Source: an uncultured Azospirillum sp. (GTDB lineage: Bacteria; Pseudomonadota; Alphaproteobacteria; RF32; CAG-239). Taken from it: a stretch of DNA of 64,000 nucleotides. A program made the translations under genes and the position numbers. The DNA is taken from positions 1-64,000 of the forward strand of contig CABUBU010000003.1 in assembly GCA_902489795.1 (NCBI GenBank), read 5' to 3'. Shown here in pieces: positions 34,771 through 45,000 of this stretch. Position 1 is the first letter of the stretch, and the number at the start of each line of letters is the position of its first letter. Under the pieces are notes generated by a model. It saw nothing but the letters and a program-made list of their open reading frames with translations. It was not told where the DNA came from and ran no database searches.

Positions 34771-37700
34771 ATTTTATCTTGGCATTCTGCTGGTGTCGGG
34801 GATGCTCGGCCTGAGTTCTCCGGCTCATTCCCAGTTGGTAGGCGGCGTTTCTTTTGACTTCGGCGGCGATGCCGCCGCGGCGGTTACGCCTGTTTTTGAG
34901 CAGATTCAGACGGCGGCCGACGAAGCGATCAAATACGCCAAGGAAAAGGTGACCAAATTGAAGGCAAGCATTGCTTCTTATTTCACCAAACGTAAAAATG
35001 CGGCCGAAAAAGTGCCGGGGACCAAGCAGTTTGCCGAAGGAACTTCGGTGGACATCTATGATCCGGCCGCCGTTCAGGCTGCGATTAACGAACTGTTTCT
35101 GCAATATCCTTCTTCCGACCAGCGGGTAAACCGGTTTTACGAGAAAGAAGCGGCCGAGTTTTATTACGATACCATGATTGAAATCCAGACCGCGTCGAAA
35201 AAGCTGGAGGCTCAGTTGAACAGCCTGCGTACGGAAATCGATAATTTCTCGAAAGACGCGATCGCCCCTTCCGGCGGCAATGCCGGTTCAATGTCCTCTT
35301 CGGATGAAAACGGCAACTATTACAACCTCTATCTGGCGCATAAGAAGTTCAACGACGTGCTGAAGGTTACCGAAGAAGTGATGGCGCTTTATTCCCAGTA
35401 TTACGTTGCCCGCGCGATTTACCGCAAAACGATCCTCCCCGCGCCGTATCAGGAAGAAAGTGCTGAAGGCGAAGGGAAAAAATCCGCGGCCTCGCGCTAT
35501 TTCAGCAGCAAAATGGCTTTTGCCCAGTTTGTCAGCGGCAGTACGGCATCGGCGGCGGCAGAGGAGGAAGAAGCCGAAGATACGGAAACAAAGCGGAGTT
35601 CCTATACCGAAGTCAATTTTGCCGTGCCGGAAGCGCCCGAAGCCAAGTCTTTAATGGCCGGCAGCGAAAAGGAACTGGCCGACCTCGGGGTTATTTCCGA
35701 TGCGCAGAAATCGTTGAACGAGGCGCTCAAGGCGCATAATACGATCCGTCTGCTGCCTACGTACCGCAATATCTTCCGTCAGTATGAACTGTTTAAGCAA
35801 ATGCATGAAAAGGCAGCGCAGGCGGTTGCATCCTCGGATCAGTGCGTTGTTCAGTATCTCGGCCGCCGTTACGACCGGCCGGAAAAAGTCTGGTACGGAA
35901 CGATGGCGGCGCCGGCCGATCCGACGGATTATGACAGCCGGACCGGGCTTTCGGGTTGGGCGGTTGCAGCCTATCAGGTCGCCAATGCCGACAAGACCGC
36001 GGGACTTGACACGGATTCTTTCGCCACTTTGGATCTGGGTATGGAAGCTGACAGCGGCGACCTTGCCAGCCTTGAGAGCGTCAGCGAAAAGGCGGCGGCG
36101 ATGGATTCTGCCAGCGCGTTGGCCAATCCGAGCAAGGAAGAAGAATTTTCCGCCGCAGCCCGCGAGGTGGAACTGGTCACCTGGCAGATCGGCGCCCAGG
36201 CGGCGAAAATTCTGGCCGAAGACCAGTATTCCGACAGTCCGGTTTACGGCAAGGCAGCTCATCCTTACCCGTTGTGGCAGGATCAGAAGAGCTTTTACAA
36301 TCAGTATATCGACGGCAAATATGAAAATATGAAAACCTATATCCGCAATCTGGATCTGACTTCCGTTGCGCTGAAAATTGCCCAGCTTATCAATGACGAC
36401 CGGCCCGACGGAACCGCCAAAAGCGCGGCTCAGCGCGGTTTGCAGCGGCTGGCCGGATATATATCGGAGAACGGTTCCGGCGGAAGCGCCGCGAGCGGAC
36501 TGGTTAAAGAAAAGATGACGGCGGTCGCCAAAGTCGACAGTGCCCGCGAAGCGGCGCTCAAACCTTATCTTGCTTCCAAGGAAAAACTGTCGGCCGAACT
36601 GGATAAGGTTGCGGCAAAGATCAGCGAATTGAACGACCGGATCAGCCTGGTCGATTCGGAAGCCGCTTCCGGCAACGCCAAGGCTGAAAGTTCGTACAGC
36701 AACATCAGGCTGATGAACAACCGCGGCACCACCGACGATTCCGTATTGTACGAAATGGCGCGGCGCGATTTTGCCGAAGGCAGCAGGCAAATGACCGAAA
36801 ACATGGCGACGGCAACACAGTTGCGGGCGGAAGTTAAAACTTATGAGGGACAGCGGGACGAACTGAACAAGAAGATTGATTCGGCAAACGAAAAAATTGC
36901 CTCGATCGAAGAGGATTATCTGAACCGCAAATCTGTCGTCGAAGCGGAATACGACGCTAAATTGGAAAGCGTTGCCGCCGGTGCGAAAGCGCCTACGCTG
37001 GCCGCGCTGGTCGACAAACTTGATATCGACGGCTTTGGCCTGAGCAACGTGATTTCCGATGCCGACAGTTTGGTTTCCGATGCCAAAGGCTATGCGGTCA
37101 AGTTGATCGACAAGGCGCGTCAGGATATGTACAACCTTGGCGACGGACTGTACGAAACCAGAAATAACGGAGTGGTTGTCAAACGTCATAAGGAACTGAT
37201 CGACGATCTGAAGAATATGCCCCGCGAGCAGTTTATCCGCTCTGCGGTTTCCGTCGTCAGCGGCGGCGCGTCTTCATCAGTTGCCTCAATGTTGTCCGGT
37301 GCGCTGACGTCGGCGATCACGGGACAGATCTGCGGCAAGGTTTCCTGTAAGGCGGCGGACAGTGAATATTTTGTCGGACTGCCGGCCAAACCGCGTGATT
37401 TTGTCGCGCCGAAGGCTCCCGAATTCGAACATTATCCTTCGCCGCGTGACATTGTTCATTTTGATGCGACGGACTATAAAAATATCCGCAAGACAAATGA
37501 CGGAATTGTGGCCAAATCTTCGATTCTTGAATATGGCGGAGAAATCCCCGGAATCTGGCGGCAGATGTTGGCCGACGACGCCTTTGTCGAAAAAGGGCTG
37601 AATTTGAATTCGCTGCTGGAACAGGGCGGAGAAAGCAAATATCTGATGCGCGGAACGCTTTATCCCTGCCGGATCGGCAATTATACGATCGACGTTGCTT

Positions 37701-38539
37701 CTTCCAAGGTGGATTTGGCGCAAACCAGCGGACAATATCTCGTCAGTCCCGTGGATTCCCCGAAAAGGCCGGTCTGCGGCGACATCTCCGTCAGGGGAAC
37801 GCTTTATTACACGGTTACTGATCTGGAGCTGGACGAAAGCGTCCGCGCCGGCACCCAGAAAACGCCGGCCGTCGTTTCGCCTTCCGAACTGGGAACGCTT
37901 TTTGCCTACAGCGGCCGCAAGCTGAAGTTTAACGATGCGGCCTACAACGTCTATGAACGCATGCTGGAACTGGAAGACAAGGCAAACGGCGACAATTTCA
38001 AATACGAAGTGCGTGACAACGTATATCAGAAGTCGATGTACGCCAACAATCAGATCGGGAATTTCCTGCATTTCGTGGACAAGGAAAACAGCATTCGCAA
38101 AAACATGGACGAGCTGCAGCTGAGCATTGACGATGCCAGGGAAACGATCAGGGAAATGCTGTCCGAGATGGGATTCAAGCTTGCCGACGACTTTAATCTT
38201 GCCAACGACGAGGAATACGCTTATATTCGCAATAAGCTGATTGAATACAAGAGCAACCTGGTCGGTCTGGCGGCTTCGGATGTTTCGACCGTCAACAACG
38301 CCAACCCGGTTGTCAAAGAGCGCTACGACAAGGTGGAAAATACGCGGGCGGCGCTGGTTCAGGATCAGGAGGCGCTGGTCAATCTGACAAATTCGACCGC
38401 TGCCGGCAGTTCTCTGAGCGAAGCGATCATCAGCGAAAAGGCCAATCAGGAAGTGATGGAAAAGTCGCAGCAGGAAGCTCTCGACGCCATCCGCAAGGAG
38501 ATCGACAACTATGAGAAGCCGCTTTGCACCGCGTATTAA
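34754..38539 (+). CDS. Very large exported protein of unknown function, 1261 aa
   Basis: The protein has a signal peptide to AHSQ near residue 26 and a mostly helical body. Coiled-coil segments lie near 125-165 and 625-760 (ELDKVAAKISELNDRISL, TYEGQRDELNKKIDSANEK). A central region near 390-540 carries Cys-Val-Val-Gln-Tyr and WYGTMAAPADPTDYD. A beta-containing part near 970-1080 has YLMRGTLYPCRIGNYTIDV and RPVCGDISVRGTLYYTV with a probable disulfide. A helical tail ends CTAY. I recognise no family. Overlap with the previous gene and 13-base spacing to VirB8a place it firmly in the T4SS operon. ATG 34754 gives the best signal peptide; in-frame ATGs lie 3 and 9 bases upstream. Confidence 0.75.
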   Translation: MRKNSKFYLGILLVSGMLGLSSPAHSQLVGGVSFDFGGDAAAAVTPVFEQIQTAADEAIKYAKEKVTKLKASIASYFTKRKNAAEKVPGTKQFAEGTSVDIYDPAAVQAAINELFLQYPSSDQRVNRFYEKEAAEFYYDTMIEIQTASKKLEAQLNSLRTEIDNFSKDAIAPSGGNAGSMSSSDENGNYYNLYLAHKKFNDVLKVTEEVMALYSQYYVARAIYRKTILPAPYQEESAEGEGKKSAASRYFSSKMAFAQFVSGSTASAAAEEEEAEDTETKRSSYTEVNFAVPEAPEAKSLMAGSEKELADLGVISDAQKSLNEALKAHNTIRLLPTYRNIFRQYELFKQMHEKAAQAVASSDQCVVQYLGRRYDRPEKVWYGTMAAPADPTDYDSRTGLSGWAVAAYQVANADKTAGLDTDSFATLDLGMEADSGDLASLESVSEKAAAMDSASALANPSKEEEFSAAAREVELVTWQIGAQAAKILAEDQYSDSPVYGKAAHPYPLWQDQKSFYNQYIDGKYENMKTYIRNLDLTSVALKIAQLINDDRPDGTAKSAAQRGLQRLAGYISENGSGGSAASGLVKEKMTAVAKVDSAREAALKPYLASKEKLSAELDKVAAKISELNDRISLVDSEAASGNAKAESSYSNIRLMNNRGTTDDSVLYEMARRDFAEGSRQMTENMATATQLRAEVKTYEGQRDELNKKIDSANEKIASIEEDYLNRKSVVEAEYDAKLESVAAGAKAPTLAALVDKLDIDGFGLSNVISDADSLVSDAKGYAVKLIDKARQDMYNLGDGLYETRNNGVVVKRHKELIDDLKNMPREQFIRSAVSVVSGGASSSVASMLSGALTSAITGQICGKVSCKAADSEYFVGLPAKPRDFVAPKAPEFEHYPSPRDIVHFDATDYKNIRKTNDGIVAKSSILEYGGEIPGIWRQMLADDAFVEKGLNLNSLLEQGGESKYLMRGTLYPCRIGNYTIDVASSKVDLAQTSGQYLVSPVDSPKRPVCGDISVRGTLYYTVTDLELDESVRAGTQKTPAVVSPSELGTLFAYSGRKLKFNDAAYNVYERMLELEDKANGDNFKYEVRDNVYQKSMYANNQIGNFLHFVDKENSIRKNMDELQLSIDDARETIREMLSEMGFKLADDFNLANDEEYAYIRNKLIEYKSNLVGLAASDVSTVNNANPVVKERYDKVENTRAALVQDQEALVNLTNSTAAGSSLSEAIISEKANQEVMEKSQQEALDAIRKEIDNYEKPLCTAY

Positions 38540-38551
38540 CGAAAGTAAGAG

Positions 38552-39310
38552 ATGAACAAATTCAGTAAAATTCTTGAAGGCAGCAAAATTCTGGCCATTA
38601 CCGACAAAAACGGCAGGGAATATCGTTTTGTCGGCGACAGGGAACGGGAAAAGGTCAGTGCCAAGATGATGTATTATCTGTGGCTTTCCCGTTTCTTTAT
38701 CGTCACTTCCGCCGCTTCGCTGCTTTTGTTTCTGTCCGCGTCTCTTTCTTTGTTCAACCTGGCGCCGCAGGTGACGGTCGAGCCTTTTCTGATCATCGAC
38801 CAGAGTTCTTCGGACGAGATCGTCCGCTATGAACCGATTGCCCACGACATGGCTTCCAAAAAAATGATGATGGAAACCTTCGTCCGCCAATATGTCATGT
38901 ATCGCAACACCATCATCAACGACGAGCGCGAAATGATGGTGCGCTGGTATGCCGGCGGCATTCTGAATTATCTTTCCGCGCCGCAGGTATTTGACGAATT
39001 TGCCAAATATCGGGAAGGTATCTGGAAAGACATCACCGACAACCAGACCAGCCAGGAAGTGGAAATCATTTCGATCGGCCGCGTGGGCGGCGAAAAAAGC
39101 CCGGTCTGGAAGGTGGATTTCAAAACTTACGAAGTTTCCGCCCGCCGCCGCAATACGGAAACCGGCGCGTTGTTTCTCCGGGTTCACTACTGGACCGCTT
39201 CGGTCACTTCCTATTTCATTCCCGAACGCGCCTTTATGGGCCGTCGTCTGCTTAATCCTCTCGGTTTTACGGTTACCAGATATTCGCAAAGCGAAGTCGA
39301 ATTCTTGTAA
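38552..39310 (+). CDS. virB8: VirB8-like inner-membrane protein a
   Basis: The 252-residue protein has a cytoplasmic N-terminus (1-48), one membrane helix (about 50-72), and a periplasmic NTF2-like VirB8 domain containing FVRQYVMYRN near 112, WTASVTSYF near 215 and the family's closing NPLGFTVTRYSQSEVEF. VirB8 bridges the inner membrane to the VirB9/VirB10 core. A second copy follows at 39633. Confidence 0.88.
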   Translation: MNKFSKILEGSKILAITDKNGREYRFVGDREREKVSAKMMYYLWLSRFFIVTSAASLLLFLSASLSLFNLAPQVTVEPFLIIDQSSSDEIVRYEPIAHDMASKKMMMETFVRQYVMYRNTIINDEREMMVRWYAGGILNYLSAPQVFDEFAKYREGIWKDITDNQTSQEVEIISIGRVGGEKSPVWKVDFKTYEVSARRRNTETGALFLRVHYWTASVTSYFIPERAFMGRRLLNPLGFTVTRYSQSEVEFL

Positions 39311-39374
39311 ATTTGTTAACCATTTTGTTCTATAACGTAAGCAGATCAGAGTTTATTTAAAAAATGTTAGACTT

Positions 39375-39403
39375 TTGCGAAAAAAAAGTTTAATTTCAAT
39401 ATA
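39375..39403 (+). promoter_or_regulatory. Possible internal promoter before the VirB7-like gene
   Basis: In an AT-rich 110-base gap, TTGCGA, 17 bases, AATATA precedes the VirB7-like start by 25 bases. It could boost the outer core genes. Confidence 0.3.
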
Positions 39404-39428
39404 TCTTATCATGAACGAGGATGTTTCG

Positions 39429-39617
39429 ATGTATAAAAATGTAATGTTGGTCCTGATTCTTTTGCTGCTCTCGGCCTGCGGCCTGTTCGGCTCCTATTAT
39501 GAACCGGAACCGGTCGGCATCGGCCGCGCGTCGGACGAACTGAAGCTTTCGCCCTGCGCCTGCATGCAGGTCGAGTTGCCGAAAATGCTGCCCGACTGGT
39601 TTGTTGAAACGATCTGA
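39429..39617 (+). CDS. virB7: VirB7-like small lipoprotein
   Basis: The 62-residue protein has a signal II sequence with lipobox LLSAC, leaving a mature peptide of about 46 residues with CACMQVELPKMLPDW at its end. Size, lipidation and position between two virB8 genes and just before virB9 match VirB7, which stabilises VirB9 at the outer membrane. ATG 39429 stands 6 bases after GAGGATG; upstream in-frame starts would give a non-lipoprotein N-terminus. Confidence 0.68.
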   Translation: MYKNVMLVLILLLLSACGLFGSYYEPEPVGIGRASDELKLSPCACMQVELPKMLPDWFVETI

Positions 39618-39632
39618 TGGAAAGTTGCCGGT

Positions 39633-40361
39633 ATGGTACAGCAGTTGGGGGTAAACAATCAAAATCAGCGCTTGCTGGCCGGACGCGGCCGGCGGCCGGA
39701 ATCGCCGGCGTCGTCTCAGGACGCCTTTGTCGCCAACGTCGCCGAAAAACGCTATTTGTGGACGGCGCGCGCGTTTGCCATCATTACCGCGGTCAGCCTT
39801 TGCTGCAACATCGTGCTGTTGCTGGCGATCGCACAGGTAATACCGTTGTACCGGGTGGAACCGTTTTTGCTCACTTTTCAAAACAAGCAGGAGCAGGTTT
39901 ATAACATTCAGCCGGTCAACCGCGACATGGAGGACGAAAAGGAAATTACCGAAGTGTTCGTCCGCGAATATGTGCTGCTGCGCAGTTCTTTTAATCGCGA
40001 CATTCCGGAAGTGGAAGCCCGCTGGATGCCGGGCGGCATGATTGAGGAAATGTCCAGTCCCGCAGTTTACAAAGATTTTGTGGAAAATACGGCCAACCGC
40101 GCCCTGGAACTGATCCGCACCCGGCAGATGATCCGCGATGTGCGGATTATGACGGTTAACGAGCTGGGGGCGGGGATCTGGCAGGTGGAATATGAAACGC
40201 GCGACATGTATCCGGATTCCAAAGCACCGGAGATCAATTACTGGACGGCCAGCCTGAAAGTCGGCTACCGCAGCAAGAGAGTGAAATTCAAGGGAAGATT
40301 GAAAAACCCGGTCGGCTTTACGGTGTACCAATACTCGCTGACTTACAACAAAGTAAAATAA
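39633..40361 (+). CDS. virB8: VirB8-like inner-membrane protein b
   Basis: The 242-residue protein has one membrane helix (about 48-70) and a VirB8 domain with FVREYVLLRSSF near 110, EINYWTASLKVGY near 205 and the closing NPVGFTVYQYSL. It is diverged from copy a but aligned along the whole domain. Two different VirB8s in one operon recall the duplicated components of the Rickettsiales rvh system. Confidence 0.88.
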   Translation: MVQQLGVNNQNQRLLAGRGRRPESPASSQDAFVANVAEKRYLWTARAFAIITAVSLCCNIVLLLAIAQVIPLYRVEPFLLTFQNKQEQVYNIQPVNRDMEDEKEITEVFVREYVLLRSSFNRDIPEVEARWMPGGMIEEMSSPAVYKDFVENTANRALELIRTRQMIRDVRIMTVNELGAGIWQVEYETRDMYPDSKAPEINYWTASLKVGYRSKRVKFKGRLKNPVGFTVYQYSLTYNKVK

Positions 40362-40375
40362 GGTGGATAAAGATA

Positions 40376-42004
40376 ATGTTATCAAAGTCTGTAAAAATAA
40401 GTGTATTAAGTTTGTTTGCCGTCGCGTTTGCCGCGGAAGCCTTCGCTCAGGCCACGATTAACAGCATGGATCAGAATGCGGACCAGTCGCAGGGACAGTA
40501 CCAGCCGATGGACATGGGCTATGCCGGCTTCAATTCTCTCGGCATGATGCAGAGCGCCTGGCTTGATCCGTTGCAGAACCTCGGCGAAGGGCAGAGCAAA
40601 CCGGCTTATTCGAAATATTACTGGTCGCCGGATCTGGTTTTGCCGCTGCGTCTGCGTGAAGGCATGATTACTTTGTTGAACTTTCCTGAATGGGAAATGA
40701 TTGAGGACATTTACATCGGTGACAACGCGACTTTTGACGGACAGATTTCGGGGCCGAACACCTTGTTGCTTTATCCCCGCAAAGGCGCCAACGTCGGCGT
40801 TGATACCAACATTATCGTTTTCGGCCGTTCGGGCAATCGTTATGTGTTTTATGTCCGTAGCGAGGGCGTCAATACCGAGCGTCTGACCAACGCGATCGTT
40901 GACATCGACGTGATCGACGGCGCCGGCGGGGCGGGGACGCTCGGTTCCGGCGGTTCGTCTTCCGGCCGCGTCAATGCCAGTAAATATTACGGCAACGGCG
41001 GCAAGTCGGTAGATTCCACCTTTACCAAAAGATTTCAGAAAAACGACTGGATCAAAAGCATTCCGCTGGATCCGACACAGTTCCGTTTTGACGTTGAAGT
41101 TTACGTTCCCAACCCGGATGACGTTGTCATTGCGCCGGAACGCGTATGGCGTGACGACATTTTCACTTATATCGATCTGGGCGAAAAGGCGCTCAACATG
41201 ACCCAGCGCCCGATCGTCACCCTGATTGTCGAGCGGGTTGAGGTTCCGGTCGGATTCCGCACCAAAGGGCCGAACAACCGCCTGATCATCGTCGAGGCGA
41301 TCGGCGACATGGTTCTGCGCAACGGTAAGCGTATCGTCTGCCTGAAACTTCGCAGATCCGATGAGGTCGGATTGGATAATATCAGTTACGCCGACGACAT
41401 TACCGACAAGGAATGGGACGTTCCGGGCGCCCTGCCGGAAGGCAAACGCGGAAAAGCCGGCTCGGCCAGCTATCCGGACGGTTTCGGCAGCAATTATGTG
41501 GAAGGACAGGTTGATGTCAACGCCGGTTCATCCGAGATGATTGTTCCCGAATACAGCGGCGGCAATAACGGCGAAGGGGTTACCATCCGCTACAAGGCCG
41601 GCGGCGCCTTCGGTGCCGGCAACGGTCAGGGCGGCGACTTCGATTACTCCAAGATGCGCCGGATCAAAAATACGCAGGAATTTGATGCCGCGGCCAGCAA
41701 TTTGGCCAGCCAGTATCGTTACGGATCGGGATTTGCCGACGGAGGCTCCAACATTTCGATTGAGCTCGGCACCGATGCCAATGTGGACAACCTGGAAAAT
41801 TTATGGGACAACCTGTCCTCTAAATATTCCAAAATTTTGAAGAACTATGACCCGTTCTTCTCAGTTGACGCGCCGGCGGACGGACAGGGCAAAGAGCTTT
41901 TCCATCTGCGCATCGGACCGGTCAAAACCTTGGACGAAGGTGACAGCGTGTGCAGCAAACTGGGCAGAAACGGCGTCTTTTGCAGCGTAGTCAGGACCCA
42001 ATGA
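40376..42004 (+). CDS. virB9: VirB9/TrbG-like outer-core protein with C-terminal SPOR-like domain
   Basis: The 542-residue protein has a signal peptide to AFAQ (about residue 25) and a VirB9 N-terminal beta domain around 80-170 (LVLPLRLREGMITLLNFP, NTLLLYPRKG, NIIVFGRSGNRYVFYVRSEG). The VirB9 C-terminal domain lies near 230-330 (RFDVEVYVPN, APERVWRDDIFTYIDLG, GPNNRLIIVEAIGDMVLR). After a Gly-rich linker the last roughly 85 residues (from ISIELG) match a SPOR fold: LENLWDNL, LFHLRIGPV, and a closing CSKLGRNGVFCSVV. SPOR domains bind denuded peptidoglycan glycans. Usual VirB9 is about 290 residues, so this is a fusion. The stop overlaps the next ATG. Confidence 0.85.
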   Translation: MLSKSVKISVLSLFAVAFAAEAFAQATINSMDQNADQSQGQYQPMDMGYAGFNSLGMMQSAWLDPLQNLGEGQSKPAYSKYYWSPDLVLPLRLREGMITLLNFPEWEMIEDIYIGDNATFDGQISGPNTLLLYPRKGANVGVDTNIIVFGRSGNRYVFYVRSEGVNTERLTNAIVDIDVIDGAGGAGTLGSGGSSSGRVNASKYYGNGGKSVDSTFTKRFQKNDWIKSIPLDPTQFRFDVEVYVPNPDDVVIAPERVWRDDIFTYIDLGEKALNMTQRPIVTLIVERVEVPVGFRTKGPNNRLIIVEAIGDMVLRNGKRIVCLKLRRSDEVGLDNISYADDITDKEWDVPGALPEGKRGKAGSASYPDGFGSNYVEGQVDVNAGSSEMIVPEYSGGNNGEGVTIRYKAGGAFGAGNGQGGDFDYSKMRRIKNTQEFDAAASNLASQYRYGSGFADGGSNISIELGTDANVDNLENLWDNLSSKYSKILKNYDPFFSVDAPADGQGKELFHLRIGPVKTLDEGDSVCSKLGRNGVFCSVVRTQ

Positions 42005-45000
42005 GCAAAGAAGTTTTAACACACTCTGAAAGCTATATCAAAAAAACCAACCGCATAATTCTTGCGGTTGGTATTACTTCTTTCGTCGTTTTCCTTTTCG
42101 GTTTGTATCTTCTGTTTTCAAGCGACGAGCCGATTGACGAATACGAAGAACCGGTTTTCACCGACAACGATGACGCCTTAAATGTCGTTGACAACACTCC
42201 CGTGCAGGAAAGCATAGAGTTCAGCACGGTGGGCAATACGGAAGTTCCGCTGACGGCGACCCCGAACCCGGTTCCGCTGGGGCAGGTGGTGCTCGGCACT
42301 GATGCCAAAAACGTCCTGACGCTCGGCACCAACGGCAAAACCTCGGTGATGATCATATCGGTTCAGTTGGCGGAGGCGCCCTTTGACGGTTTTGAGTTCA
42401 ACGACAACTGCAGCGGCAAGCTTCTGCGCGGCAAGGAAACCTGCGACGTTACCATGAGCTGGACTCCGGTTGTGGCCGGAAACGTTCAAAACAACTTTAT
42501 CGTTTCCTGGCACGAAAGCAATGTTTCCCAAAACAGCGCCAAGGCGGAAAAAGTGCCGGTTTACGGCAATGCCGTCAATAAGGAAGACTGCAATTTCTGC
42601 GAAACCGTTCCGGGCGCGTCCGGTAGCGGAACGGCAACTGCCCCGACGGCAAAGAAAATGCAGCGGGCAATCGTCGGTCCGGGCGGCGCTGTAATCGGTT
42701 ATGCCGATGAGGACGGCTATGTCTATGACGAAAACGGCAATGTCATCGGCCGGGTGAATGAAAACGGTCTGGCGGTGGACGGGGAAGGCAACATTATCGG
42801 CGTTGCCAACAACCGCAAACTGGTTTACGACGACAACAACAACGTAATCGGCTATGTCAATCCCGACGGTACGATGGTTGACGTCGACGGCAACGTTACC
42901 GGCCGCATGCTGCCCGACGGAACGGTGGTTGACAATGACGGTAACGTGGTCGGCAAAGCGGTGGATATGGGCTATGTTTATGACGAAAACGGCAACATTA
43001 TCGGCCGGGTAATGCCCGACGGCACAGTAGTCGATCTGAACGGCAACGTGATCGGCCGCGTCAACGAAAAAGGCGAAGTGGTTGATGCCGACGGCAACGT
43101 TATCGGTCATGTTACCAAGTCCGGCCAGGTGGCGGTAGACGGCGACGGCAACATCATCGGCGTGGTTATGCCCGACGGCAGCGTGGTTGACGCCAACGGC
43201 GAAGTGGTCGGCCGAGTGGACGAAAACGGCAACGTTATCGCGGACAAAAATCTGGATGCCAAGAGCGTCCGCCGTCGGCTGGCCTATGATAAAGACGGCA
43301 ACGTAATGGGCTATGTCGACGAAAAGGGAAACGTCGTCGACTTTGACGGCAACACCATCGGCCGCAGCCGTCCGGACGGCACTTTGGTCAATCTTCGCGG
43401 CGAGGAAATCGGTTCGGCCGGAACGGCCGGCAACCTGCTGGCTTATGACAAAGACGGCAAGGTCATGGGGTATGTTGACGACGACGGAAGCGTCATCGGC
43501 GCCGACGGCAAAAAAATCGGCGAACTGCTGCCCGACGGCAGTCTGGTCGACGGACAGGGCAACGTGATCGGCCGGGTTGACAACAGCGGCCGCCGGCTGG
43601 CTTACGACAAAGACGGCAACATTATCGGCTATATTGACGAGAACGGAAACGTCGTCGATTTTGCCGGCAACGTCATCGGCAAGGTTCAGCCCGACGGCAG
43701 CATCGTCGATGCCGACGGCAATGTGATCGGCAAGGCCGGTCCGGCTTATCAACGTCTGGCTTATGACAAGGACGGAAACATTATCGGTTATATTGACGAA
43801 AACGGCAACGTGGTCGATTTTGACGGCAACGTCATCGGCAAAATGCTGGAAGACGGCACCATCGTTGACGAAAACGGCAATATTATCGGCCGGGCGGGAA
43901 CGGTTAACCGCAAATTGGCCTATGACAAGGACGGCAACGTCATCGGCTATGTCGACGAAAACGGCAACGTGGTGGATTTCAACGGCAACGTCATCGGCAA
44001 AATGCTGCCCGACGGCACCATTGTCGACCTGGACGGCAATCCGATCGGCGAAGTTGCCGGTTTTTCCCAGATCGTGCTCGACAAGTTCGGCAAAATCAGC
44101 GGCTATGTCGGCAAAAACGGCGAAGTTTACGACAAGGACGGCAACATTGTCGGTTATGTCGACGAGAACGGCAATGTGGTCAACAGCACGCAGACGATCC
44201 TCGGGCGTCTGATTCAGGAACAGATGATTCCGGTTACCCCGCAGGGGGAAATTCTCGGCAAGGTCAACTCAAACGGAACGGTTGAAAACGACCGCAAACA
44301 AATCGTCGGCCGCATTCTCTCCAACGGACTGGTGAAAAACCCCTCCGGCTCCAAAATCGTCGCCCGGCTTGTTCGCGGCGGGTTGGTTGTCGGTCTGGGC
44401 TGCAAAAACATCGGTTATCTGGAAAAAGACGGCGTCATCCGCAAGTCTAACGAAGATACCGGATACAAGGTCAACGCCGACGGCGTGGTGGTGGACGAAA
44501 GCGGCGCCTACGTCGGCGAAGTGGTCACCCCCGGTCCGGTGTTTGACAATACCTGCACCATGATCGGCGAGGTGGATACCGACGGCATTGTCCGCGACGG
44601 CGGCGGTTCCTATGTCGGCTGCGTTAATCCGGACGGTACCGTTTTGGACGAGAAGGGCGAGATCGTGGGCGGCGTTTCCCGTTCGGGCATAGCGCTTTCT
44701 TATGACGGCAATTTCCTGGGAACGGTCAACTCCAACGGACTGGTATTTTCTCCGCAGGGAGAAGCGGTCGGCTGCGTTGGCACCTACGGCGACGTGTTTG
44801 ACAAGAAAGGCGGCTATGTCGGTCGTGTGCTCGAAAATACCTATGCGTATGATCTGGAAGGAAATTTTCTCAATATGGTCAACGAAAGCGGGCGGGTTTC
44901 GATCAAAGGCCAGTCGGCGGGAAAATTATTGGCTCACAATGTTCTGGTTGACGAAAACAATAAAATCATCGGCGTGGCAATGCCGGAAAAAACGGCGGTG

